Below, piece after piece: positions 25,767 through 34,041 of a stretch of 64,000 nt of DNA. The stretch's first letter is position 1. Each line of letters opens with the position of its first letter. The notes under the pieces are model-generated. The model made no database searches and was not told where the DNA came from. It was given only the letters and a program-made list of their open reading frames with translations. Location: assembly GCF_000482745.1 (NCBI RefSeq), contig NZ_KI519494.1, forward strand, positions 1-64,000. The letters are read 5' to 3'. The translations under genes were made by a program, and so were the position numbers. The DNA comes from Oleidesulfovibrio alaskensis DSM 16109. GTDB taxonomy: Bacteria; Desulfobacterota; Desulfovibrionia; Desulfovibrionales; Desulfovibrionaceae.

Positions 25767-27157
25767 TGTCCGCTCCTGTGCAGGGGCACTCCCAGCGCAC
25801 TGGTGCAGTTCCATGCGCAGAAAGGCACTATGCGCCCGTCCGGAGCGGCCACATGGATGCAGCATCCGCGTACTCGTTCCAGATCAATGTTCCAGACATC
25901 CTGAAAGGCCATGGCCGACACGGCAAAGGTGTGCGTGGCCGCACGCTGCAGAAAACGGTCAAGGTCGTCGGCGGGCGGCTGCGGTGCGGTGCTTTCCTGC
26001 TGTTGCGGGGCGCCGTTACGCGGTGCGGCCCATTGGCGTTTGACAAAGGCTTTGGCAGCGTCGGCGCCTTCGCTGGCGGGTCTGGGGCGGCAGTCGCAGG
26101 CACTGCGCTGTACGGAAAGGCGCTGGAGTCCGCCGTCTTCACGCACCAGATAGTTGGCATGGAATGAACACAGCGAATGCTCGCAGCCGGGCGGCAGAAA
26201 ATCATCGGTGGTCACAAGTCCCGCGGTCTGCTTTTCAAGGCCGCGCATGATTTCAGGCAGGGTGATGCGTTCTGCGGGGGGCGGGCCCTGTTCGGGGGCA
26301 CGGGTTGCGCCGTCTGGCGCGGGGTGTCTGCCGAAGTGGCTTACCGGCTGGAAATGGACTCCGCGCACGGCAGGACACAGGGCAGCACCAAGGCGCAGAA
26401 TTTCTCCGATATTGTCGTCGTTGACTCCCGGTACCACTGTAGGAACCAGCACAATGCCTATGCCCGCTTCGGAAAGCAGTCTGACGGCTTCCATTTTTTC
26501 GCGCAGCAGGGGCATGCCGCGCAGGGCGGTGTAGATGGCATCCTGTGTGCCGTCAAACTGCAGAAAGACGGAATCCAGTCCGGCACGGGCCAGCTGCGCG
26601 GCAAGAGAAGGTTCGCGGGCTATGCGCAGACCGTTGGTATTCAGCTGGACAAAAGGAAAACGTTCCTTTGCCATGCCGATTATCTGCGGCAGGTCGTCGC
26701 GCATGGTGGGCTCGCCGCCGGAAAGCTGCACGTTGCAGGGGCCCGTGCGCGGGCGGGCGTTGTCCATGAGCGTCCGCAGCGCGGCCATATCCGGGTCGGG
26801 CGGGGCGGACTTGCCGGCGGAGGCAAAACAGAACCGGCAGTGCAGGTTGCAGCGTGAGGTTATTTCAAAAAGCAGCGTGCAGGTGTGCTGGTTGTGTTCC
26901 GGACACAGGCCGCAGTCAAAGGGACACCCTTTTGTTCTGCTTCCTCCGGGCGCGGGCGGAGTGGGCAGCTTGGGTTTTTTCCAGCCCTGCATGGCGGGCA
27001 GCCCCCGCCATACCGGGGTGCGGAATTCGCCGTGGCGGGGACAGCGTTTTACCTGCAGCACGGTATCACCCTCGTGTTCGTGCCGCGCGGGAATACGTTG
27101 CAGGCATACGGGGCAGAGGCTTTCGCGCATGTCGGCTTCAAGAAAAAATGGATTCAT
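25763..27157 (-). CDS. Radical SAM enzyme of the MJ0619/Tes-like type
   Basis: Iron-sulfur enzyme that makes a 5'-deoxyadenosyl radical. It opens with a rubredoxin-like metal site (CPVCLQRIP at about residue 15, CPRHG about 36). Then comes GCPFDCGLCPEHNQHTC, an extra Cys set, immediately followed by the radical SAM motif SRCNLHCRFCFA (CxxxCxxC). SAM-binding LSGGEPTMRDDLP and FVQLNTNGLRI follow. This arrangement is the one of the MJ0619 family, which includes the archaeal tetraether synthase Tes. The C-terminal part carries more cysteines (CEHSLCSFHANY, SACDCRP, CCIHVAAPDG). ATG 27157 overlaps the upstream stop by four bases. Its substrate in this cluster is unknown. Confidence 0.88.
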   Translation of the reverse strand: MNPFFLEADMRESLCPVCLQRIPARHEHEGDTVLQVKRCPRHGEFRTPVWRGLPAMQGWKKPKLPTPPAPGGSRTKGCPFDCGLCPEHNQHTCTLLFEITSRCNLHCRFCFASAGKSAPPDPDMAALRTLMDNARPRTGPCNVQLSGGEPTMRDDLPQIIGMAKERFPFVQLNTNGLRIAREPSLAAQLARAGLDSVFLQFDGTQDAIYTALRGMPLLREKMEAVRLLSEAGIGIVLVPTVVPGVNDDNIGEILRLGAALCPAVRGVHFQPVSHFGRHPAPDGATRAPEQGPPPAERITLPEIMRGLEKQTAGLVTTDDFLPPGCEHSLCSFHANYLVREDGGLQRLSVQRSACDCRPRPASEGADAAKAFVKRQWAAPRNGAPQQQESTAPQPPADDLDRFLQRAATHTFAVSAMAFQDVWNIDLERVRGCCIHVAAPDGRIVPFCAWNCTSALGVPLHRSGQ

Positions 27158-27615
27158 GCAGGTTCTTCGTCCTTTCCCGTGGCGGAGTCCAGCGCATGGG
27201 CGTCCAGAATTTCCAGCAGCCTGCCGTACGCCGCTGCCACCAGTGTGCCGCAGCGGCTCATATCCGGCGTGCGGCATTGGCCGCCGGTAATCTGACTGCA
27301 TTGAATGCCGCCGTATTGCGCGACTGCCTGCCCGAACCATTCGCCGTATTCTTCCAGCAGCAGCGGCAGAATTTCGTCTGCCGTGTCGTTATCGTGTCCT
27401 TTGGCCGTGTACAGGGCCAGCAGACAGTTGCCGCCGGTAAGTACACCGCAGGGGCCGTCGCAGTCACTGCCGCCATGGCACAGGCCCGCGGCCGCGCGCA
27501 CAAGGTCGGGGTTGCGTCTGCCCATACCTTCAAGAGCAAGCAGTATGAGAATCTGGCTGCAGCAGTAGCCCTGCCCTGCCAGCCGCATCATGGTAAGCGA
27601 TGTATCGTCGAGCAT
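27154..27615 (-). CDS. C_GCAxxG_C_C-family redox protein
   Basis: 153 aa with the cysteine pattern that names the family: GQGYCCSQILILLALEGMG, then AAAGLCHGGSDCDGPCGVLTGG, then QCSQITGGQCRTPDMSRCG. Such proteins accompany redox and selenium or molybdenum enzymes and are thought to bind metal or iron-sulfur through their conserved Cys residues; no activity is established. The start at 27615 has GGAG 9 nt upstream. Its stop overlaps the radical SAM start (ATGA). The methyltransferase gene lies 31 nt upstream. Confidence 0.88.
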   Translation of the reverse strand: MLDDTSLTMMRLAGQGYCCSQILILLALEGMGRRNPDLVRAAAGLCHGGSDCDGPCGVLTGGNCLLALYTAKGHDNDTADEILPLLLEEYGEWFGQAVAQYGGIQCSQITGGQCRTPDMSRCGTLVAAAYGRLLEILDAHALDSATGKDEEPA

Positions 27616-27646
27616 GGTTATTCTCCGTGGAAGGTGTGAGTGGTCT

Positions 27647-28378
27647 TCAGCCTGACCTGCGGGCCAGCAGCAGAAAGTAGCCTGCGCCCGTTCCGGTGTG
27701 CGGGATGTTTGCAGACCGGCCCGCAGCCGCGGCGCTGAGAGAGCACAGCGGTTCACCCGCCAGAACAAGACGGGCAGCCAGCGTACCGAGCATGGGGGTA
27801 TGGTCCTCAAAGCACAGAGGCAGAAAGCCGGCCTGCCGCAGCATGGCCAGAATGCCGCTGCGCGTTGCCTGCCATCCAAGGCAGGAACCGGCGGGCAGCG
27901 TATGTTTTTTCTGACCGGTCAGGTACAGGTCGGTAACGGCCAGCGTGCCGCCGGAACGCAGCAGATTGCGGAAAATATGCAGTGCGCGGGCGGGGTCCGG
28001 CAGCAGGGAAAGAACGCATTCACACAGAATCATATGAAAGCTTTCCGGAATGAAAGGCGGCTGCATGGCATCGGCCCGCACCATGGGCACTCCTGTTGCG
28101 ACGCGGCAGGGAACATCCCCCTGCCGGTGACGGCCGGCCAGCATGTCCATGCCTGCAGCCAGCGCCCCGTAACGGCGACGCAGATGCAGGGCGGAAGCGC
28201 CGGTGCCGCAGCCTGCATCAAGCACTCGCCAGCCGGGCTTGACCCCTGCCAGCGCCGCGGCGCGGTCGGTAAGCTCCAGCCCGCCGGGGCGCCATGCATC
28301 GGGCGAAGCTCCGCGCATGGCCGGACGGGCCCACAGCGGCTCGCAGGCAGCTGCCGGTGCTGTGCCGGTGCAGGTCAC
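27647..28378 (-). CDS. SAM-dependent methyltransferase (class I)
   Basis: Rossmann methyltransferase of 243 aa. Motif I is VLDAGCGTGASALHLRRRYGALAAGMD (about residues 52-78), with an acidic residue ending strand 2, then FHMILCECVLSLLPDPARAL (motif IV/V) and LLRSGGTLAVTDLYL. It overlaps the redox-protein gene by four bases (ATGA), so its start is fixed. By position it equals the DVU_1556-type methyltransferase of D. vulgaris. Target unknown; a small molecule made by the neighbouring enzymes or the molybdenum cofactor are candidates, by context only. Confidence 0.87.
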   Translation of the reverse strand: MTCTGTAPAAACEPLWARPAMRGASPDAWRPGGLELTDRAAALAGVKPGWRVLDAGCGTGASALHLRRRYGALAAGMDMLAGRHRQGDVPCRVATGVPMVRADAMQPPFIPESFHMILCECVLSLLPDPARALHIFRNLLRSGGTLAVTDLYLTGQKKHTLPAGSCLGWQATRSGILAMLRQAGFLPLCFEDHTPMLGTLAARLVLAGEPLCSLSAAAAGRSANIPHTGTGAGYFLLLARRSG

Positions 28379-28590
28379 TTGTCCTCCAGCAGGCTTTCCA
28401 CATCCGCCATTTTACCGGTGGCCAGATCTTCGGGAATCAGCACCAGTCCGCAGGCGGCGCAGGCAGGCAGTTCCACGTTGAACAGGCTGTCCAGATATTC
28501 CAGTTCCACGGTGGCGGGCTGCAGGGGTTGCCCGCAGCGGGCGCACACCCAGTGTGAATAATCTTTGTCCAGAACCTTCATGGTGCTCAT
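28375..28590 (-). CDS. Small zinc-ribbon/rubredoxin-like redox protein, 71 aa
   Basis: Contains two CxxC knuckles, CARCG (about residue 17) and CAACG (about 45), in a compact acidic protein: the layout of a rubredoxin-like or zinc-ribbon electron carrier. It is the D. vulgaris DVU_1557-type protein by gene order. Start ATG 28590 overlaps the upstream stop by four bases; a second ATG three codons later is in frame. Likely an electron donor for the radical SAM protein or partner of the oxidoreductase encoded just upstream; both are inference. Confidence 0.85.
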   Translation of the reverse strand: MSTMKVLDKDYSHWVCARCGQPLQPATVELEYLDSLFNVELPACAACGLVLIPEDLATGKMADVESLLEDK

Positions 28591-31097
28591 GACGGTGTTC
28601 TCCCGTTGACTGTGCGCACGTGCATCCGGTGGCTCCACACGTTGTGCACCGTGAAGGTGTTTTCATCGTGCCGGGTGAACTCCACCCAGTAGGTGACCAC
28701 AACGGGCCGCAGCGATGCCAGCCGGTGGCCCTGCGGGCTGCGCGTATCCTGCAACCAGCGGTTGTCGCGGGAATGCAGCAGCACTTTGCGCACGTCGGCA
28801 TCCAGAATACGCCGCTCTTCCATGCGTGCGGCGGCCTGTGCCGTGTAGCGTATTTCGAGCGCCGCCTGCGGGCCGGAGGCGGCAGGCGCTTCATCCCAGC
28901 AGGATGTCAGCAGATATTCCCGCAGTCTGGCCCTGTTTTCATGCCGTGCCGAAAGCGAGGGGGCATGCCGTGCCGCGGCGGAAAAACCTTGCGCGCAGCA
29001 GTCGGCAGGCAGGGTTCCGGCGACGGGCTCTTCCTGCGCGGAAGGCAGGGGGGCTGCGGCGATGGCGGGAGCGTCAGCCTGCGCGGGCAGCAGAATGTCG
29101 AGCAGGTGGGCTGTGCGTTTGCCGTGCGCCGCAAGCCTGTCGCGGCACATGGCGCAATAGGTCACGGCATCGGCCTGCAGGTCTGTGCCGGAGGGGGCTG
29201 CTTCCGCTGTCTTGCCTTGTGCGGGGGGGGCCCCCAGCCGCAGCGCTCTGCCTTCTGTTATCTTTTTTCCCAGTGCCGCATTGGCCTCTGCCGCCAGACC
29301 GCCGAAACCGCAGCATTCCGTGGTTTCCGCGGTCAGTTCCGGTTCGTGCACGGCTATGCCGTAGCGTTCCAGCAGCGACCTTACGGCCTGTCGCATGGGG
29401 GCGTCTTCGCGGGTGCCGCATGGGTCGTGCAGCACCACGGCGGGGTGTCCGTCTGCGGTTGCCGGCTGCAGAATATCCGGCCGGCTGTCAGTCAGGCTGT
29501 CCATGATTTCCCACAGTCCGGTCACGTCTGCCTGCGGCAGATGGCTGCGCAGCATGACGGCGCATGAGGGACAGGCGGCAATGATGACGGGAGAGCCGAG
29601 GTTTTCCCAGTCCTGTTTCAGGGCGGCCACGGTGCCGGCGGTCAGTTCGTTTCTGCCCGACCATTGTGCAGGAGCACCGCAGCAGCGCAGCATCAGGCCC
29701 ACACCCTGATTCTGCGCGGTACCGCATGATGGGGGCAGATGCCGCCGCAGCCATTCCCATGTACGGGGAATGCTGTCCGGGTCCGAAGCAGCAAGCTGGC
29801 ATCCGGGGAAAAACACCCAGCCGCTTGCCTGCGTGTCCGGAGCGTGGCGCGCCAGCGTACAGTGTTCTCCGTTGGCAAATTCCATATCGCGGAGCGCGAA
29901 ATCGTGGGCCGAAGGGGGCATTTTGCCGCGGCGGACCATGCTTTGCCGGGCCTCTGCACACAGCGCGCCCATATCAAAGCCGTTGGGGCACAGGGTGGCG
30001 CACAGTCCGCACTGCATGCATGAGTTGATCATGGTGTTGGCCTGCCGCGTACCCATGACGATGGATTCATTGTTGTATATGCGACGGGCGTACTGTTTCG
30101 GATAGCTGCCGTATTCCTGCAGAAAGACGCAATGCCTGACACATTCCATGCATTCACAGCGCAGGCAGCGGGCTGCTTCGTTACGGGCCTGCGTGGCGTC
30201 GTATCCGCCTGCGGGTACGGGCACGGGCGGAGCGGGTTGTACTTTTTCCAGACTGGTGAACAGCGTGGATTCAAACACGCCTTCGCGTTCGCGTCCCGCA
30301 ACCAGTGAAGCTCCCTCGTGCAGCCGGGCCACAGAGGTGGCCGCCCGTCTGCCCTGTGCCGCGGCGGCTACGGGGGAAGCCCCCTCCGTAACGGAGCATG
30401 GCAGCGGCGGTGCTGCAAACACGCCGTGCGTTGCCGTGCCCAGCGTCAGGGGGTCCGGTTCCGGCAGGCCTGCCATGAGCCTGTCATAGGCGCGGGGCGT
30501 GATGAATACGGCTCCGCACTCTTCCAGACAGCCGGCTGCCAGACCGGAAGTGATTTCTGTGTGTTCCTGTATTTCCGCGCCGAGTCTGCGCATGGTGTCC
30601 AGCTCTTGCTGCAGCATGCTGTCTATGCTGTCTGCGGCAGCGGGGGGAATGTGCAGACCGTCCAGCGCATCCGCGGGCGGGGTGTCCGTGTATATGGTGA
30701 CGGCAATGCCTTTTCTGGTCATATCCCATGCGGCGGCAAGACCGGCCAGATCGCATCCGAGCACGGCGGCTTTTTTGCCGCGGGAAGGGGCGGGCAGTAT
30801 GCGCGGCTGGCGGGTTGCCCGCTGTGCGCAGACGTGTTCCAGCGCCGGCAGTTCTATGCTGCCGCCTGCCTGTCCGCGAATGCAGGCACTGCGGCACGGC
30901 CCGTCGCAGATGCGGGCGAGCACCCGGGGCAGGGGCATGGTGCGGCACAGTGTGGCCCATGCCTGATCATATTTTTCTTCCGCCATGCGGGTGCAGAATT
31001 CTTTCACGTCCACGTGCAGCGGGCAGGCGGCGCGGCATCGGGGCGGCTCTTCCTGTGTGCAGCGTGCTTCCCAGCGGCGCAGTTCGGCCTGTTCCAT
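28587..31097 (-). CDS. Multidomain FAD/iron-sulfur oxidoreductase (GltD-like dicluster plus HdrD-like CCG domains)
   Basis: 836 aa. N-terminal cysteines (RCTQEEPPRCRAACPLHVDVKEFC, then CDGPCRSAC) form the dicluster domain seen in GltD-type proteins. A nucleotide-binding Rossmann segment follows (KAAVLGCDLAGLAAAWDMTRKGIAVTIYTD). Mid-protein comes a ferredoxin-like pair (CLRCECMECVRHC, CMQCGLCATLCPNGF). Two HdrD/GlpC-like CCG segments follow (FPGCQLA...RCCGAP...CPSCAVML; HDPCGTRED...ECCGFGGLA...CAMCRDRL). The last 90 residues (LEIRYTAQAAARMEERRILDADV) form an unrelated alpha/beta module. An electron-transfer hub for Mop or for its maturation is likely. It starts at ATG 31097 after the mop terminator. 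Confidence 0.88.
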   Translation of the reverse strand: MEQAELRRWEARCTQEEPPRCRAACPLHVDVKEFCTRMAEEKYDQAWATLCRTMPLPRVLARICDGPCRSACIRGQAGGSIELPALEHVCAQRATRQPRILPAPSRGKKAAVLGCDLAGLAAAWDMTRKGIAVTIYTDTPPADALDGLHIPPAAADSIDSMLQQELDTMRRLGAEIQEHTEITSGLAAGCLEECGAVFITPRAYDRLMAGLPEPDPLTLGTATHGVFAAPPLPCSVTEGASPVAAAAQGRRAATSVARLHEGASLVAGREREGVFESTLFTSLEKVQPAPPVPVPAGGYDATQARNEAARCLRCECMECVRHCVFLQEYGSYPKQYARRIYNNESIVMGTRQANTMINSCMQCGLCATLCPNGFDMGALCAEARQSMVRRGKMPPSAHDFALRDMEFANGEHCTLARHAPDTQASGWVFFPGCQLAASDPDSIPRTWEWLRRHLPPSCGTAQNQGVGLMLRCCGAPAQWSGRNELTAGTVAALKQDWENLGSPVIIAACPSCAVMLRSHLPQADVTGLWEIMDSLTDSRPDILQPATADGHPAVVLHDPCGTREDAPMRQAVRSLLERYGIAVHEPELTAETTECCGFGGLAAEANAALGKKITEGRALRLGAPPAQGKTAEAAPSGTDLQADAVTYCAMCRDRLAAHGKRTAHLLDILLPAQADAPAIAAAPLPSAQEEPVAGTLPADCCAQGFSAAARHAPSLSARHENRARLREYLLTSCWDEAPAASGPQAALEIRYTAQAAARMEERRILDADVRKVLLHSRDNRWLQDTRSPQGHRLASLRPVVVTYWVEFTRHDENTFTVHNVWSHRMHVRTVNGRTPS

Positions 31098-31152
31098 AAC
31101 GTCTGTCCCCCGGAACGTCGTTCACGCATGCACCGTTACGGCACACGCGCGG

Positions 31153-31191
31153 AAAAAAAAGGACGGCCCCCGCCCCTGAGCGGGGGCCGTC
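31153..31191 (-). terminator. Terminator after the aldehyde oxidoreductase gene
   Basis: GACGGCCCCCGC (31162-31173) pairs with GCGGGGGCCGTC (31180-31191), 12 bp with a 6-nt loop. On the minus strand it is followed by a run of eight T after two C. It lies between mop and the oxidoreductase gene, only 56 nt before the latter's start, so it may act as an attenuator inside the block. Confidence 0.85.
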
Positions 31192-31209
31192 TGCATGGTA
31201 TCTGTTACG

Positions 31210-33933
31210 CTATGCCTTGGCCTGCAGGCCTGCAAGCACCTTTTCCGGCAGGGCCGGCAGTCGGGTGATGCGTACGCCGCATGCGTTGTATATGGCGTTG
31301 ATCACGGCTGCATGGGGGCAGGTGAGCGGCAGTTCGCCCACACCCGCTGCGCCGAAGGGCCCTTCAGGCCGGTCCGATTCGTGGTAGATCAGTTCGATTT
31401 CATCGGGCACCTGCTTGATGTAGGGGAAGCCCGCACCCTTCATGGTGGAGTGCTTTTTGATGTCTTCGAAGTCTTCAGTGAGGGCCAGACCGATGGCCTG
31501 AGCAACACCGCCGTACATCTGTCCGTCCACGGCCAGCTTGTTCACGATTTTGCCCACGTCGGCGATCATGGTCATTTTTTCCACGGTGGTCTTGCCGGTG
31601 GCCACTTCCACGGCCACTTCGGCCATGAAGATGCCGTACATGTACACGGCAAAGGGGTTGCCCTGACCGTTGGTGTCGCAGTCGGTGCAGGGGGCTGTCC
31701 ATTTACCGTTGTACTTGGTGGCTATCTTTTCATCGACCATTTCCTGATAGGTGCGGTAGGTGCCGTCGCTCTTGCGCATGCCGCCGAGCAGCAGCTCACA
31801 TGCCGCTTTTATGCCGCGTCCCACCACAACCTGCGAGCGGCTGCCGCCTGCGGGGCCGCCGTTGGGGCAGAATTCGGTATCGTTGAGCACCAGCTTGATG
31901 TTTTCAGGAGCGATGCCCAGCGGGCGCAGCGCCTCGTGGGCGGTGGTCAGCGCGCCGATGTCGGCACCCTGTCCGTGGTCGTGCCATGTGGTGTAGATGC
32001 TGACGGTGCCGTCGGGATGCAGTTCTGCATCGACTTCGGCGGTGTCGGGGCCGTCAAGACCGCAGCCGTAAACGCCCAGCGATATACCCACACCGCGTTT
32101 TACTTCGGCGGTGCTGTTTTTGGCTGCTTTTTCCAGTGCGGCCTTGTACTTGGGCCGCGCGGTGTCAAGCATGTCGGGCAGGCTGAATACTTCGGGATTC
32201 TGGCCGGTGGGCGTGGTGGCTCCGGGGCGGTATGCGTTTTTGTAGCGCAGTTCCAGCGGATCCATGCCCAGTTTTTCGGCCAGCATGTCCATAAGCACTT
32301 CAGAGGCGAACTCACTCTGGGGCGAACCGTAGCCGCGGAATGCCGAACCCCATGCGTGGTTGGTGCAGACGGTGCGGCCTTCGCCGCGGATGTTGGGAAT
32401 GTCGTAGCCGGCACCGATGAACTGTGCGCCGCGCAGGGTCAGCAGGTCGCCGAATTCGGAATAGGGACCGTGGTCCACCGACCAGTCGCTTTCCATGGCA
32501 AGCAGCTTGCCCTGCTTGTCGGCAGCAAAACGCACATTCATGAAGAAAGGCGAGCGTTTGCCGGTGTAGGTCTGTTGCTGGTACCATGTGTAGTTAAGGT
32601 ATACGGGCTTGCCGGTGGCCATGCATGCCGCGCCGACCAGCGCTTCCATGGTGGGGCTGAACTTGTAGCCGAAGGTGCCGCCTGCGGGGTTCTGCACCAT
32701 GATGACGTTTTCGGGTTCAATGCCCAGACCGGGAGCGATCATGTACAGGTGCAGGTGCAGGCCGATGGACTTGGAATGGATGCACAGCTTGCCGTCTTCG
32801 TTGAAGAAGGCAAAACCCACGTCGGGCTCGATGGGCATATGGGGCTGACGGCCCACATAGAAGTCGCCTTCGGCCACCACATCGGCTTTTTCAAAGTAGG
32901 ATGCTGTTTCCTCGCCCTTGGCGATTTTCTGTTCAAAGTACACGTTGGGGGTGCCGGGATGAATTTCCATGGCGTCTTCGGCCATGGCTTCCGGAGCGCT
33001 CATGTAAGCGGGCAGGACTTCCAGATCCACCTTGACCTTGGCGGCAGCAGCTTTGGCGTGTTCTTCGGTGTCGGCGCATACGATGGCTATCGCGTCGCCG
33101 TACTGGTATACCTTGTCATCGCAGAGGATGGGGCGATCCCAGCCGTCACCTTTGTTGGTGGGAAAGGTGATGAGACCGGTGATGCGGTTTTTGCCCTTGA
33201 TGTCTTTGTGGGTCACAACCTTGGCGACGCCGGGCATGGTTTCCGCTTCGGAGGTGTCGATGCCGAGAATGCGTGCGTGCGAGACTTCGGCCTGCACCAG
33301 AGCGCAGCGCAGGGTGCCTTCGGGCATTTTTATGCCCAGATCGGCGCCGTAGTCCAGCGTGCCGGTAACCTTGGCAATGCCGGAAGGACGGGGGTATTTG
33401 GTGCCCCAGATGCGTCCGTCTTCGGGAATTTTGAACAGCAGCTCGTTGACTTTCATGTCGCCGCGCAGCACAGCTGCGGCATCCATCACGGCGTCCACCA
33501 GCGGCTTGTATCCGGTGCAGCGGCAGGCGTTGCGATGTTTCTGGAACCAGTCGCGTACATCCTCGCGGGTGGGCGAGGTGTTCTGATCAAGCAGAGCCTT
33601 GGCGGAAACGATGAATCCCGGCGAGCAGAAACCGCACTGTGCGGCGCCGTGGGCCAGCCATGCCACCTGCAGGGGGTGCAGGTGGTCGGGAGTGCCTATG
33701 CCTTCCAGCGTGGTGATGACCGCGCCGTCGGCAAGGCGGCTCATCTTGTAGCTGCACGAGCGGACAACCTTGCCGTCGACAATGACGCTGCAGCTGCCGC
33801 ACTGACCGGTTCCGCAACCGATCTTGACACTGGTAAGCCCCAGGCTTTCGCGCAGGTACGTTGCAAGCGTTGTGTCCGGCTTGGCAATGGCCATCCGGGG
33901 CGCTCCGTTGATCATGAGCGAACGTTTGATCAT
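31210..33933 (-). CDS. mop: Molybdenum aldehyde oxidoreductase (MOP, xanthine oxidase family)
   Basis: Oxidises aldehydes to carboxylic acids, passing electrons through two [2Fe-2S] clusters. At 907 aa its length equals D. gigas MOP. The cluster cysteines fall at C40, C45, C48, C60 (GCGTGQCGSCSV) and C100, C103, C137, C139 (CGFCSPG, CRCTGY), the same numbers as in D. gigas. Two large molybdopterin domains follow from about residue 195, with FRGYGSPQSEFASEVLMD, GQGADIGALTT and GGSRSQVVVGRG, and the catalytic Glu in GVGELPL at about 867. No FAD domain, as expected. Start ATG 33933 has AAGGAGG. The cofactor should be molybdopterin cytosine dinucleotide, supplied by the downstream genes. Tungsten or molybdenum choice cannot be read from sequence. 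Confidence 0.97.
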   Translation of the reverse strand: MIKRSLMINGAPRMAIAKPDTTLATYLRESLGLTSVKIGCGTGQCGSCSVIVDGKVVRSCSYKMSRLADGAVITTLEGIGTPDHLHPLQVAWLAHGAAQCGFCSPGFIVSAKALLDQNTSPTREDVRDWFQKHRNACRCTGYKPLVDAVMDAAAVLRGDMKVNELLFKIPEDGRIWGTKYPRPSGIAKVTGTLDYGADLGIKMPEGTLRCALVQAEVSHARILGIDTSEAETMPGVAKVVTHKDIKGKNRITGLITFPTNKGDGWDRPILCDDKVYQYGDAIAIVCADTEEHAKAAAAKVKVDLEVLPAYMSAPEAMAEDAMEIHPGTPNVYFEQKIAKGEETASYFEKADVVAEGDFYVGRQPHMPIEPDVGFAFFNEDGKLCIHSKSIGLHLHLYMIAPGLGIEPENVIMVQNPAGGTFGYKFSPTMEALVGAACMATGKPVYLNYTWYQQQTYTGKRSPFFMNVRFAADKQGKLLAMESDWSVDHGPYSEFGDLLTLRGAQFIGAGYDIPNIRGEGRTVCTNHAWGSAFRGYGSPQSEFASEVLMDMLAEKLGMDPLELRYKNAYRPGATTPTGQNPEVFSLPDMLDTARPKYKAALEKAAKNSTAEVKRGVGISLGVYGCGLDGPDTAEVDAELHPDGTVSIYTTWHDHGQGADIGALTTAHEALRPLGIAPENIKLVLNDTEFCPNGGPAGGSRSQVVVGRGIKAACELLLGGMRKSDGTYRTYQEMVDEKIATKYNGKWTAPCTDCDTNGQGNPFAVYMYGIFMAEVAVEVATGKTTVEKMTMIADVGKIVNKLAVDGQMYGGVAQAIGLALTEDFEDIKKHSTMKGAGFPYIKQVPDEIELIYHESDRPEGPFGAAGVGELPLTCPHAAVINAIYNACGVRITRLPALPEKVLAGLQAKA

Positions 33934-34041
33934 CGCGATCCTCCTTGCGGATTGATGTGCCGGTGCCTGTTCACGCAGACCGCGGCACTGTGTATGTGTA
34001 TCCAAAAGCCCGTAAGCGGGCGGTCTGGAACATGTTGCTGC

